Of a DNA stretch of 64,000 nucleotides, positions 33,837-44,232 are shown one piece after another. Source of the DNA: UBA10649 sp963842725 (GTDB lineage: Bacteria; Actinomycetota; Actinomycetes; S36-B12). The translations under genes were made by a program, and so were the position numbers. The stretch is taken from assembly GCA_963842725.1 (NCBI GenBank), contig CAWJHN010000004.1:806001-870000 (forward strand). Direction: 5' to 3'. The notes under the pieces were generated by a model that was not told the origin of the DNA, searched no databases, and saw nothing but the letters and a program-made list of their open reading frames with translations. Position 1 is the stretch's first letter; each line of letters begins with the position of its first letter.

Positions 33837-36591
33837 GTGGAAGAGGTCATCAGGTTCGCCCTGCTGGGCTTCGGCGTAGGGGCGCTGTACACACTGGCAT
33901 CGCAGGGCCTGATCGTCATCTACCGCGGTGCGGGGGTGCTCAACTTCGCCCTCGGAGCGATCGGGATGGTGGGCGTCTATGCCGCGTGGGAGCTGCAGGT
34001 CAACTACGGCGTGCCCTTCATCCTGGCGTCCACCGTCGGGGTGGCTGTCGCAGCGCTACTCGGGGCGCTGACGCACATCCTGATCATGAAGCACCTCTGG
34101 CAGGTGTCACCGCTCGTCCGAGTCATCGCCACGCTTGGTGTCCTCATGACACTGCAGTCGCTTGCGATCATCCGCTACGGCTCGAACTCGGTCGTGGTGG
34201 TGAGCAGCCTGCCGACGACGAAGTGGCACATCACGGAGAAGATCGTGATCTCCGCGGATCGCATCATCCTCATCACGATCGCCGTCGTGGTGAGCTTCGG
34301 ACTGTGGGCGCTTTACCGCTACACCCAGTTCGGGCTCGGGACGACGGCCGTCGCTGAGAACCAGCGTGCCGCCTCAAGCCTGGGCTGGTCCCCGGACTGG
34401 ATCGCCACCCTCAACTGGGCGATCGGCTGCGGACTCGCCGGGCTGGCCGCGATCCTCATCGCTCCCATCGTCACACTGCAGCCGACGATCATGACGAATC
34501 TGATCCTCGCCGCCACGGCCGCCGCCCTGCTGGCAGGATTCCGCTCTTTCCCGCTGGCCCTGGTGGCCGGCATCCTGATCGGCGTCCTCCAGACCGAGAT
34601 CAACCGCTTCGTCCAGACGCCTGGAGTCGGGCAGGCGATTCCGTTCCTCCTCATCGTCATCTGGCTCGTCATCAAGGGACAGGCCCTGCCCCTGCGTGAC
34701 TTCGTGCTTCAGCGGCTCCCGAGCGTCGGCACCGGTCGTATCCACCCGTATGCGATCGCGTTCGCGTCCGTAGTGGTCATCATCCTGCTGTCGATCTCCA
34801 ACCTCCAGTGGAGTGCGGCCATCACGACCACCATGGCGGCCGCGATCATCCTGCTGTCGATCGTCGTGCTCACCGGCTACACCGGGCAGCTGTCGCTCGC
34901 CCAGTACGCCATCGCGGGCTTCGGAGCCTGGGTGGCCGGCAGACTCGACGCGACCACGAGCATCGGTTTCTGGGCGGCGTTGGCGATTGGCGTCGTGGCG
35001 ACGGTTCCCGTCGGAGTCCTGCTAGCGCTGCCCGCCGTACGCACGCGAGGGATCAACCTCGCAATCGTCACGCTCGGGCTTGGAACGACGATCGAGTTGA
35101 TGCTGTTCAACAACAAGGACTTCACCGGCGGGATCCCGGGCACGCAGGTGAGCTCTCCGTCGCTCTTCGGCATGGACATCAGCGCCGTCGGGGCGCCTTT
35201 CCAGTGGGGCGTGTTCAACCTCCTCGTCCTCATCATGGTGTCGCTCGCGGTCGCGAACATCCGGCGTGCGCGCAGTGGTCGCCGTCTCATTGCTGTCCGC
35301 ACGAACGAACGCGCTGCGGCGGCCCTTGGCATCAGCGTCACGCGAGTCAAGCTCTACGCCTTCGGGCTTTCCGCCGGGATCGCGGCGCTCGGCGGCATCA
35401 TGCTGGCCTACCAGAGCACGTCGATCAACTATCAGAGCTTCACGAGCTTCTCGTCCATCTCCGCGGTTGGCTACGCCATGCTCGGCGGCATCGGCTACAT
35501 CACGGGGCCGATCTTCGGCGGAACCATGGCTCCGGGTGCCCTGAACTTCCAGATCTTCGACCTGTTCGGGACCGACTTCGGCAAGTACGTGCCGCTCATC
35601 GGAGGGATCCTCTTGATCCTCATGGTGCTGGCCAACCAGAACGGCATCGCCAAGGAGTCGATCGCCCAGGTGGCCTGGGTGCGGTCGAGGCTCGTCAAGG
35701 CGATGCCCTTCATGGCCGCCCGCCCACGACCGGAGATCGAGATCCCTGCCCTGGGGGAGGTCGAGATGGTGAGCCCGGTGACACTCCGGGTCGAAGAGGT
35801 GTCGGTGGTCTATGGCGGAACCACCGCCGTCGACAGGGTCTCCCTGACCCTCAAGCCGGGCACGATCCTCGGACTCATCGGACCGAACGGCGCTCGGCAA
35901 GACCTCATTCATCGATGCGGTGACCGGGTTCACGAAGCCCGCACATGGAGGACTGTTCCTCGATGACGTCGACATCACGCACTGGTCGCCGGGCAAGCGT
36001 GCACGGGCCGGGCTGGGTCGGTCGTTCCAGTCCCTTGAGCTCTTCGAGGACACCACGGTTCTCGAGAACCTCCGCGTGGGATCGGACCAGCCCAGCGTGG
36101 GCTCCTATGTGCGGGACCTGGTGTGGCCGACGAACCCGCCACTCACGAACGAGGTCGTGCTTGCCATCCGCGAGTTCAAGCTTCAGGGCGCGTTGCGTCG
36201 CAAGGCGGAGGATCTGTCCTACGGCGAGCGACGGCTGCTGCCGATCGCCCGCGCCGTCGCGGCCGGTCCGAATGTGCTCCTGCTGGACGAGCCAGCTGCC
36301 GGCCTCGGGGAGATCGAGACGGCCGAGCTAGCTCGCCTGGTGCGTCGACTCGCCGACCAGTTCGGTATGGCGATCCTGCTGGTCGAGCATGACATGAACT
36401 TCGTCATGTCGGTGTGCGACGAGCTCGTCGTCCTCGACTTCGGACGATGCATCGCCGCGGGTGCGCCGGATGTGGTGCGCAGCGACCCGGCTGTCATCGC
36501 GGCGTATCTCGGCGAGGACGAGGACGAAGTGGAAGAGGAACTTGCCGCGACCGGCCATGCGATCGCTCCGGCGGAAGGACACTCGACATGA
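33837..36591 (+). CDS. LivH-LivM-LivG triple fusion (two permease domains plus ATPase), one frameshift
   Basis: GTG 33837. Residues ~1-290 are a LivH permease (LASQGLIVIYRGAGVLNFAL), ~300-640 a LivM permease (TGYTGQLSLAQYAIAGFGAW; GRRLIAVRTNERAAAALGIS), then an ATPase begins near 35780 (EVSVVYGGTTAVDRVSLTL). At Walker A one extra C (near 35891, GGCGCTCGGCAAGAC) breaks the frame; removing it gives GPNGAGKT and the rest continues to 36591 with LSYGERRLLPIARAV, LLLDEPAAGLGE and VEHDMNFVMSVCDE. Corrected length ~917 residues. It imports a branched-chain-type or aromatic/hydrophobic substrate. ATGA overlap with livF. Confidence 0.85.
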
Positions 36592-37292
36592 GCGCAGATG
36601 TCGTGATCCGCGTGGAGGGCATGAGTACCGGCTACGTCGGTCAGCCCGTTGTGCAGGATGTCTCCTTCACCGTCCATGCGGGTGAGATTGTCTGCCTGCT
36701 AGGACCCAATGGCGCTGGCAAGACGTCGACGCTCCTCGCGGTCAGCGGCGAGCTGCCGCTCATGGCTGGCGAGGTGTGGCTCAGCGGGTCGTCGGCCCAC
36801 GAGCCTCTGTACAAGCGCGCCCGCAACGGCCTGTCGTATGTGACCGAGGAGCGGTCGGTCTTCAAGGGTCTGTCGTGCCGCGACAACTTCCGGGTGGGCA
36901 AGGTTGACCTCGATGCGGCCCTTGCTCTGTTCCCTGAACTGGAGAGGCGTCTCGACGTGCGCGGGGGGATGCTCTCCGGCGGCGAACAGCAGATGCTGAC
37001 GCTCGCGCGCGCCCTTGCCCGAAAGCCCAAGGCGCTCCTGGCCGACGAGCTGTCCCTGGGCCTGGCCCCACTCGTCGTTGAGCGTCTCCTCAAGTCGGTG
37101 CGCAAGTGCGCCGACGAAGGCGCTGCCGTCCTCATGGTCGAGCAGCACGCACGCAAGGCCCTGAAGTACTCCGACCGGGTCCTCGTGATGAGACGGGGGA
37201 AGGTGCGCATGGACATGCCCGCCGCTGAGGCACGGGAGCGAATGCTCGATATCGAAGCCGCCTACCTCGCAGAGACGGAGTCGACCGTCTAG
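36588..37292 (+). CDS. livF: LivF-type ABC transporter ATPase
   Basis: ATG 36588 overlaps the previous stop. 234 residues, intact. Walker A LGPNGAGKTSTLLAV, signature MLSGGEQQMLTLARALARKP, Walker B ALLADELSLGLAPLVVERLL, H-loop VLMVEQHARKAL. The Walker B acidic pair is DE as usual. It pairs with the ATPase domain of the fusion protein. A cupin gene follows after 38 bases. Confidence 0.92.
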   Translation: MSADVVIRVEGMSTGYVGQPVVQDVSFTVHAGEIVCLLGPNGAGKTSTLLAVSGELPLMAGEVWLSGSSAHEPLYKRARNGLSYVTEERSVFKGLSCRDNFRVGKVDLDAALALFPELERRLDVRGGMLSGGEQQMLTLARALARKPKALLADELSLGLAPLVVERLLKSVRKCADEGAAVLMVEQHARKALKYSDRVLVMRRGKVRMDMPAAEARERMLDIEAAYLAETESTV

Positions 37293-37330
37293 GTGTCGTC
37301 CGGCCCACCCATCGATTGAGGAGAGCGTCC

Positions 37331-37864
37331 ATGAAGTTCCGGAGAGTGGCGACGGGCCACGATGCGTCAGGAAAGGCCGTCTTCGCCAGTGACGTCGAGG
37401 TCTCGGGGCTCGCCCTGGATCTGCTGCCGGGGTGGGAGTTCTTCGACATCTGGGGCGGTGACGAGACGCCCTCCTTCCCGGACGCGGGCCAGAAGCCCCC
37501 GGCCGCGACATACTTCCCCGCCGTCGACGGCTTCCGATTCAGCTTCTCGATCATCCCGCCCGAAGGAACCCTCGGGGAGCCTGGTCTCGATGTGGAAAGA
37601 GCGCTGGCCGAGGTGGAGACCGCGCTGCCCGGATTGATGGGGCACCTTGAGCCTGACGGCATGCACCGCACGGACACCATCGACTTCGAGATCGTGATGC
37701 AGGGGCAGGTGTACCTGCAAGTGGACGACGGCGTCGAGAAGCTGCTCCAGGTCGGTGACACGGTCGTCCAGAACGGGACCCGTCACGTCTGGCGGAACCC
37801 CGGGCCGGGCGACTGCCTCCTCGCAGTGTTCATGGTCGGAGCGCACTGGAAGGCCGCGCAGTGA
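37331..37864 (+). CDS. cupin-domain protein
   Basis: ATG 37331 with GAGGAG upstream. 177 residues, intact. C-terminal single cupin barrel: DTIDFEIVMQGQVYLQVDDG, LLQVGDTVVQNGTRHVWRNP, ending DCLLAVFMVGAHWKAAQ. The metal-site pattern is partly kept (Glu in DFEIV, His in GTRHVW). Proteins of this type bind small aromatic or oxo compounds or act as hydrolases/isomerases; nothing fixes the function. It lies in the transporter operon and shares its last base pairs with the next GTG (GTGA). Confidence 0.75.
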   Translation: MKFRRVATGHDASGKAVFASDVEVSGLALDLLPGWEFFDIWGGDETPSFPDAGQKPPAATYFPAVDGFRFSFSIIPPEGTLGEPGLDVERALAEVETALPGLMGHLEPDGMHRTDTIDFEIVMQGQVYLQVDDGVEKLLQVGDTVVQNGTRHVWRNPGPGDCLLAVFMVGAHWKAAQ

Positions 37865-38649
37865 GCGGCACGGTGGGTCCCGTCTCTCCGGGAAGTCGGC
37901 GATCGTCACCGGGGCGCGCGTCCGGCATCGGGGCGGCAATCGCGACCGCGATGGTGGCAGAGGGAGCGAGCGTCCTACTCGTCGATCGCGACGGCGAGCG
38001 ACTTGCCTCCGTGGCTGGCGGACTCGGGGACCAGGCTCGCACTCTTGAGGTCGACATCACCGACGATGCCGCTGCGTCCACCATCGTCGCGACCTGTGTC
38101 GAGGCGTTCGGTCGACTGGACGTGGTCGTCAACTCGGCGGGCGTTCTTGAGACCGGTCCCGCTGAGTCGGTGACGCGTCAGATGTACGACCGGCTGATGG
38201 GCATCAACGTCAGGGCGCCCTTCTTCATCGTCCAGGCGGCGATCCCGCACCTTGGCCCGGGAGGATCGGTCGTCCTCGTCGCGTCCGGAAACGCCACACT
38301 CGCCTCCCCTGGCGGGAGCATCTACGCCACATCCAAGGGCGCGCTGGTCAGCATGACCAAGGGTCTTGCCGCCGATCTCTCCGGCCGTGGAGTGCGTGTG
38401 AACAGCATCTCGCCTGGACCGATCGAGACCCCGCTCCTGGCTGCGGCGCTGGCGGATCCGGACGTCACGGCCGCCATCACCGGCGGAGTGCCCGCGGGAC
38501 GCCTGGGCCAACCTGCGGAAGTGGCAGCCGTTGCAGTCTTCCTCGCATCCGATGAATCGTCCTACGTCTTCGGGGCGAACTTCGCGGTTGACGGCGGCAC
38601 GACATCGGTGTGGAGTCCTGCGGCACCCGGAAACTCCTCGGTGGAGTAG
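37861..38649 (+). CDS. short-chain dehydrogenase (SDR), two compensating shifts near the start
   Basis: GTG 37861. The correct N-terminus reads LSGKSAIVTGA in another frame, then ASGIGAAIATAMVAEG in the listed frame; two single-base changes near 37890-37920 cancel, so the rest is open. VVNSAGVLETGPAES, VVLVASGNATLASPGG, catalytic Tyr/Lys in IYATSKGALVSMTKG, ending FAVDGGTTSVWSPAAPG. ~255 residues. Follows the cupin gene and precedes a CoA ligase gene by 2 bases. Confidence 0.8.
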   Translation: MSGTVGPVSPGSRRSSPGRASGIGAAIATAMVAEGASVLLVDRDGERLASVAGGLGDQARTLEVDITDDAAASTIVATCVEAFGRLDVVVNSAGVLETGPAESVTRQMYDRLMGINVRAPFFIVQAAIPHLGPGGSVVLVASGNATLASPGGSIYATSKGALVSMTKGLAADLSGRGVRVNSISPGPIETPLLAAALADPDVTAAITGGVPAGRLGQPAEVAAVAVFLASDESSYVFGANFAVDGGTTSVWSPAAPGNSSVE

Positions 38650-38651
38650 CC

Positions 38652-40281
38652 GTGGGCCCGCTGCCGAAGTACACGACCGAACTCAGCCTGAACCTTGTCC
38701 AGCGGGTCAACGTCGGCGACTCGCTCGCGCGATCGGCCGCCCGGTACCCCGACAAGGAAGCAATCGTCGACGGCGACCGCCGCCTGACCTACCGCGAGTT
38801 CGACGACTCGGTCAACCGCATCGCGCGTGGCCTTCTCAGGCGGGGCTTCGCCCGACACGATGCACTGGCGATCTTCTCGGGCAACAGCTTCGAATTTCCT
38901 GCAGGTGTACTTCGCCTCCGCGAGGATCGGCGTCGTTGCAGTGCCGCTCAGCCTCGTCTGGCGCGAGCACGGAGATTACCTACGTCCTCGACCACTCCGG
39001 AGCCAAGGGAATCGTGGTGGAGGCTCAGCTCCTCGATCGCGTCGAGGACCTCCTCGCTGCGCTGCCCGCCGTGAGGTCCGTATTCGTGAGTCCCGGTACG
39101 GACGACGTCGCGTACGCGAAGGCACGCGAGCGTCATGAATCCGTGGAGGACCTCGACGCCGGCGAGGACAGTTCGCAACGTCGAGGTCTTCGTCGAGGAC
39201 CGCGATCCGCTGTCCTACCTCTACACCAGCGGCACCACGTCGGTCCCGAAGGGCGTGGTCTCGCAGCCACCTCGGCGATCTACCTCGAGTCGCTGACCGC
39301 GGCCATCGAGATGCGGATCGTCCCGAGGACCGCTCGGCGCGATGATGCCGCTGTTCCACACCGCGCAGCTCAACGCCTTCGCGACGCCGGCGGTCATGGT
39401 CGGCGGCACGCTCGTGCATGATGCGCGGGCTTCGACCCGGCCGGCTCTGCTGGAGACGATCGAGCGCGAGCGGATCACCCAGGATCTTCGGGCTGCCGAT
39501 GATGTACCGCGCGATGATGGACCACCCCGACATTCGACACCGCGCGACTGTCCACCTGCGGCGGGCGGTCTACGCGATGGCACCGATGCCCGACGCGCGG
39601 ACCTGCTGCAGGGCAATGGACGTGTTCGGCTGCGACTTCGCGCTGCTCTTCGGCCAGACCGAGATGAGCCCGATCACCACGCTCTTCCCGCCCGAGCACC
39701 AGCTCGCCCACGCGGGTCGGTCGGCACGCCGGTCGCCGAACGTCCAGGTCGGGATCATGGACGACGAGGGCGCGACCTGCTGCCCAGCGGGGAGGAGCGG
39801 CGAGATCGTCTACCGCGGCCCGCACGCGATGACGGAGTACCTGCGCGACGACGGAGGCGACGGCCGACGGCGTTCGCGCACGGCTGGTTCCACTCCGGCG
39901 ACGTCGGGCGCTTCGACGACGACGGGGTGCTCTGGTTCGCCGACCGCAACAAGGACGTGATCAAGACCGGCGGCGAGAACGTCGCCTCCCTCGAGGTGGA
40001 GAAGGCGCTCTACGAGGCCGAGCCGCGGATCCGCGAGGTCGTGGTGGTCGGGCTCCCGCACGAGCGGTGGAGCGAGGCGATCACCGCGGTCGTGATCCCG
40101 AGCCGGGCGTCGGACTGACGGCCGAGGAGGTCCTCGACCGCCTCGGGCGCGCTGGCGGGGTTCAAGGTGCCCAAGGCCGCGGTGGTCATCGACGACTTCC
40201 CCGGACACGCCACCGGCAAGATCCAGAAGAACGTGCTTCGCGATGAACTACGCGACCACTACCAAGGGAGTCACGTCGTGA
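38652..40281 (+). CDS. AMP-forming acyl-CoA ligase, heavily frameshifted
   Basis: GTG 38652. Pieces in order: LNLVQRVNVGDSLARSAARY, RLTYREFDDSVNRIARGLL, P-loop SYLYTSGTTSVPKGVV (~39215), LLFGQTEMSPITTLFPPE, HSGDVGRFDDDGVLWFADRN, KTGGENVASLEVEKALYEAE, and GHATGKIQKNVLRDEL. At least seven shifts between 38890 and 40260. The natural stop is probably TGA 40279-40281, overlapping the next GTG. CoA activation of an acid; the cluster B counterpart of the ligases at 13066-16245. Confidence 0.7.
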
Positions 40282-41238
40282 CGTTGCCCAGGTACTCGGA
40301 ACTCCCCATCTCACCCGACAAACCGCCACGTCGTCGTGGGGCCTCTGGGGGCGAGGAGGACCAGCTTGGGACCATCAACCTGCTCACCCAGGACCGGGCG
40401 GTGCGGGGACTGACCTGCGCCCGACATGGTCGCGTGTTCCCGCTGAACTGGAGCGTCGAGGAGCCGAACCGCCCTTCTACGGCAGGCAGGCTCTTCGTCA
40501 CAGGATCGACCGACCGCTTGAGGGGCTTCCGATCCTCGACGATTCCCTCGACACGTTCTTCACCCAGGCATCGAGCCAGTGGGACGCGCTGTGCCACGTT
40601 GGGCATCCGAAGTACGGCTTCTACAACGGCCACGTGGATACGGACTTCTACGGGACTGCCTGGCACTCAGCTCGGGCATCGAGCACATGGCCAGAAAGGG
40701 CATCGTCGGACGGGGCGTTCTTCTTGACGTGGCTCGCCACATGGCCGCTGGGGTCGGCCCGTGCACGGGGGCGATCGTCCAGGACTTCACGGGGGATGAC
40801 CTCGAGGCTGTACGCAAGGCACAAGGCGTCGAGTGGAGCAGGGCGACATCCTGGGATCCGCACGGGCTGGATGGAGCTGGTACCTCGACGCGTCGGAGGA
40901 GACCCGGCGGGATCTCGCGCGGGATCGTCGACGGCCGTCAGGTCGCCCGGTCTCGACGGTGGCGAAGGGCGACAGCCGAGTACCTGTGGGACCTCACATC
41001 TCCGCCGTGGCCCGGACAACCCGGCGCTCAAGGCCTGGCCCACAAGTCGGAGGTCGACAGCTATGTCCACTACCGCTTGATCGGGCTGGCCGGGATGCCG
41101 CTGGGCGAGATGTGGTTCCTCGAGGATCTGGCCGCCGACTGCGCCGAGGACGGTGTCTACGAGTTCCTGCTCACGTCCGCACCGCTCAACCTGCTCGGCG
41201 GCGTCGGATCCCCGCCCAACGCATTGGCCATCAAGTAG
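40278..41238 (+). CDS. cyclase-family (kynurenine-formamidase-like) hydrolase, second copy, frameshifted
   Basis: GTG 40278. Pieces: GEEDQLGTINLLTQDRAVRG, RVFPLNWSVEEPNRPS, metal motif SQWDALCHVGHPKYGFYNGH, KGIVGRGVLLDVARHMAAG, and the C-terminal GLAGMPLGEMWFLEDLAADC followed by SAPLNLLGGVGSPPNALAIK. It matches 11978-12991 in order, including the QWDxxxH motif. Shifts near 40520, 40660, 40830 and 41000. It has an extra His (CHVGH) where copy A has AHFFY, so the substrate may differ. Confidence 0.75.
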
Positions 41239-41265
41239 CCCACGTCCTGGAGAGGCAACTTCACG

Positions 41266-41556
41266 ATGACTGCAACCTGCAGCGCGGACATCCAGCGAGA
41301 TCTGTTTCGACAGATGCTGCGCGGCCCTGGGCATCGATGCGGAGATCAGCGATCGGCGTGGCGTTCTCCCACTGGATACCGACACGGTGGTGACCTCGGT
41401 CCAGAAGACGGGGCGACTGGGCATCGTCCACGAGGCACCCGGACCCGGCAACGTCGCGAGCGAACTGTCCGCCCATGTCGCGGAGCACGCTCTCGACGAT
41501 CGAATCGGTGATGGCGCGATGATCACCGGCCGAACACCAGGGAGATCGACGTGCTG
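41266..41556 (+). pseudogene. E1alpha/E1beta remnant with a ~1.6-kb internal deletion
   Basis: ATG 41266 starts like an E1alpha (TATCSADIQRDLFRQML, compare TTCSPETQLELYRGML at 21479). From ~41320 the sequence is instead an E1beta C-terminal domain: LGIDAEISDRRGVLPLDTDT, VVTSVQKTGRLGIVHEAPGP, GNVASELSAHVAEHALD. The beta part then ends about 45 residues early. It lies immediately before the E2 gene, exactly where cluster A has intact E1alpha and E1beta. Confidence 0.7.
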
Positions 41557-42837
41557 AAGCTGATCCTGCCCAGGCTGGGGCAGACAATGGAGGAGGCGCG
41601 GCTCGAGGTCTGGATGATCGACCCCGGCATCGCATTCTCGACCGGCCAGGTCCTCTACGAGGTCGAGACCGAGAAGGTCACGACCGGCGTCGAGGCAACC
41701 GTCGACGGAACCCTGGTCAGGAGACTCGTGGAAGACGGGGCGGACCTCCGTGTCGGAGCCGTCCTTGCCGTCATCGCAGAGCCGGGCGAGGAGCCCACCG
41801 AGGCCGAGATCGACGCCTTTGTCGGCGGCGATGTAGAGACCGCGCCCGACAGCGCACCGGGACCAGTGGTCGAGCGGGCTGCCGAATCCGCTCCGCTGGA
41901 CTCGGTCGTGCGCGCGATGCCCCGAACCCGCGCACTCGCCAGGGAATCGGGTGTGGATCTGCGCGCTCTCGAGCCTGATCGCCGCTCGGGTCGCGTGACC
42001 GAGGAAGCCGTGCGCGCCGCCTCCACGCTCGTACCCGGGCCCGACCTGCAGCAACCGGTCCCGCCAGATCCCGTGCCGTCCAGACCGGAGACCCCCGCTC
42101 CTGTCATGCGCGTGCCACATCCTGCGCCCCGGGACACCCCGCCTGAATCCGCAGGCGGACCCGAGCTGAGAGAGTCGCGTCCGATCGGTCCCGTCGGTCG
42201 TCGCATGGCCGATGTCCTAACCAAGAGCTGGGCCACGGTCCCGCAGTTCAGCCAGTCCGTGACAGTCGACACGAGTTCGTGGCCAGCGCGAAGAGACAGG
42301 CTGCGCGAGCAGACCGGGCTCGACATCGGCTACACGGACCTCATGATCGGCGCGTTGGTCCGGGCGGTGCAAGACGTGCCGGAGGCCAACAGCTCGTACG
42401 CCGGCGAGGTCCTGCGGATAGCCGAACTGGAGCATCAACGTCTCACTGGCCGTGGACAGCCCCCGGGGACTGCAGGTCCCGGTACTGCATCGACTGCAGG
42501 ACCTCAGCGAGGCGGGACGGGCCCGCGTCCTTCGCCATCGCACCGGGCTGGCCCGGGATGGATCGCTCAGTCTGGACGACGTCACCGGAGGAACGATCAC
42601 CCTCTCGAATCTCGGGATGTTCGGCATCGAGGGCGGCATGCCGCTGGTGACGTCCCCGCAGGCCTGCATCGTCTTCATCGGCACGATCACCAAGCAGGTC
42701 GTGCCGGTGGCGGACTGATCGGCATCCGGCCGATGTGCCCGATCGTGTGCAGTTTCGATCACCGCGCCGTTGACGGCGCTACGGCAGCGCGATTCACGGT
42801 TGCGTTGAAGCGACACCTTCAGGAGGCCAGCCAATGA
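41551..42837 (+). CDS. dihydrolipoyl acyltransferase (E2), second copy, frameshifted
   Basis: GTG 41551. Lipoyl domain LKLILPRLGQTMEEARLEVW with VETEKVTTGVEATVDG; binding domain VVRAMPRTRALARESGVDLR; catalytic domain PQFSQSVTVDTSSWPARR, GLDIGYTDLMIGALVRAVQD, VTGGTITLSNLGMFGIEGG, SFDHRAVDGATAARF. Shifts near 42430 and 42715. It mirrors the cluster A E2 gene closely. With its E1 partner deleted it would need the cluster A E1 or be non-functional. ATGA overlap with the SDR gene. Confidence 0.8.
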   Translation: MLKLILPRLGQTMEEARLEVWMIDPGIAFSTGQVLYEVETEKVTTGVEATVDGTLVRRLVEDGADLRVGAVLAVIAEPGEEPTEAEIDAFVGGDVETAPDSAPGPVVERAAESAPLDSVVRAMPRTRALARESGVDLRALEPDRRSGRVTEEAVRAASTLVPGPDLQQPVPPDPVPSRPETPAPVMRVPHPAPRDTPPESAGGPELRESRPIGPVGRRMADVLTKSWATVPQFSQSVTVDTSSWPARRDRLREQTGLDIGYTDLMIGALVRAVQDVPEANSSYAGEVLRIAELEHQRLTGRGQPPGTAGPGTASTAGPQRGGTGPRPSPSHRAGPGWIAQSGRRHRRNDHPLESRDVRHRGRHAAGDVPAGLHRLHRHDHQAGRAGGGLIGIRPMCPIVCSFDHRAVDGATAARFTVALKRHLQEASQ

Positions 42838-43609
42838 ACCACATCGGACAGGCGATCTACCCGGATCTTGCGGGTCGCCGCGTGTGGGTGACCGGCGCCG
42901 GGCGTGGCATCGGGCGGGCGATCGCCCAGGGTTTCGCGGCGGCAGGAGCGAAGGTAGCCGTGACGTCGCGGACGGAGGCGGACCTCAAGGAGCTGGCAGA
43001 GGAGCAGCGTTCGCTCGGGCGCGAGATCCTTGTGCTGCCAGCCTCCGTCTCGGAGCCGGCAGAGGTTGCGGTCAGCGACGCGATTCGTCGCGAATGGGGC
43101 GGCCTGGATGTACTCGTGAACGCGGCGGGCGTCAGTCCAACTTTCAAGAAGGCCGAGGAGGTCTCCGACGCCGAATGGCGCCTCGTGGTCGACGTCAACC
43201 TCACGGGTACGTTCACCAGCGCGCGCGCCGCGGCCCTCCTGATGCTCGGTGCCGGAGGTGGCTCCATCGTCAACTTCAGCAGCATCCACGGGCGGGTTGG
43301 CATGGCACGGCTGGCCGCCTACAGCGCAAGCAAAGGTGGGATCGACGCGCTCACCCGCACCCTGGCACTGGAGTGGGCCAGCGAGGGCATTCGGGTGATT
43401 TTGCTAGTCCTGGCTACATCGAGACGGAGATGACCGAGGCGCTGCTGGGCATCGACCACTATCACGATCAACTGCTCGCAAGGGTGCCGCTCGGAAGGTT
43501 CGGCCATCCCGACGAGTTGATAGGCGCCACCCTCTTCCTGGCATCCAGGTCATCTGGATACATCACAGGCACTGCCGTCACGGTCGATGGAGGATGGACT
43601 GCCGCTTGA
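42834..43609 (+). CDS. short-chain dehydrogenase (SDR), paralogue of 24748-25537, one frameshift
   Basis: ATG 42834 with AGGAGG upstream and overlapping the E2 stop. RRVWVTGAGRGIGRAIAQGF, VLVNAAGVSPTFKKAEEV, VNFSSIHGRVGMARLAAYS, YSASKGGIDALTRTLALEWA; after a shift near 43400, FASPGYIETEMTEALLG and GTAVTVDGGWTAA. ~258 residues. The shared ERALEWA-type helix and SIHxRVGMARLAAYSASKGG stretch with the cluster A gene indicate recent common origin. Last gene of cluster B. Confidence 0.8.
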
Positions 43610-43666
43610 CACACGGGCACAAAGAGACGGGGTCGCGCATCGGCGCCCCCAGACCTCTGGTGACGA

Positions 43667-44007
43667 TCAGGCCCGCAGGATCTTGTCCATGGACTTTGCC
43701 CTTGGCGAGCTCGTCGATCAGCTTGTCGAGGTAGCGGATCTTCTGCATGAGCGGGTCCTCGACGTCCTCGACGCGCACGCCGCACACGACGCCGGTGATG
43801 AGCGTGCATTCGGGTTCATGGGCGCCTCGGCGAAGAACGTCTCGAGGTCGTGCCATCCGCCAGTTGGCGGCGCAACGCTGACTCGTCGAAGCCGGTGAGC
43901 CACCGGATCACCTGATCCAGCTCATCGGTGGTTCGCCCCTTCCGCTCCACCTTCGCGACGTGGTGGGGATAGACCGACGCAACGCTGGTGGTGAAGATCC
44001 TGCTCAC
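43667..44007 (-). CDS. DUF2200 family protein, frameshifted
   Basis: GTG 44005-44007: SRIFTTSVASVYPHHVAKVE, KGRTTDELDQVIRWLTGFDE, then in other frames ETFFAEAPMNPNA, TLITGVVCGVRVEDVEDPLM and DKLIDELAKGK, ending KSMDKILRA at TGA 43667-43669. Order and length (~112 residues) match the DUF2200 family, small cytoplasmic proteins of unknown function common in bacteria. Three single-base shifts (near 43855, 43815, 43695). It converges on the SDR gene and marks the end of the accessory clusters. Confidence 0.75.
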
Positions 44008-44232
44008 GGCGGCAAGCCTACTTGGCACGCCCCCATTGCCGGTAGCACTCAGCGGCAGGTGATCTCCGGCGACGGGTCCGTCGCCAGTGTCAGGGCCTCG
44101 GCGTAGCCTGACCGATGGATCAAGAGTCCTGGCGACAAGCCCTCCGGCCCGCCAGGCGCCAACCGCGCGACGCGCACGGTGGCTCCGGTGGAAGATCCGC
44201 CCCTCGACAGGGGAAGAGCGGAAGGAACGTCC

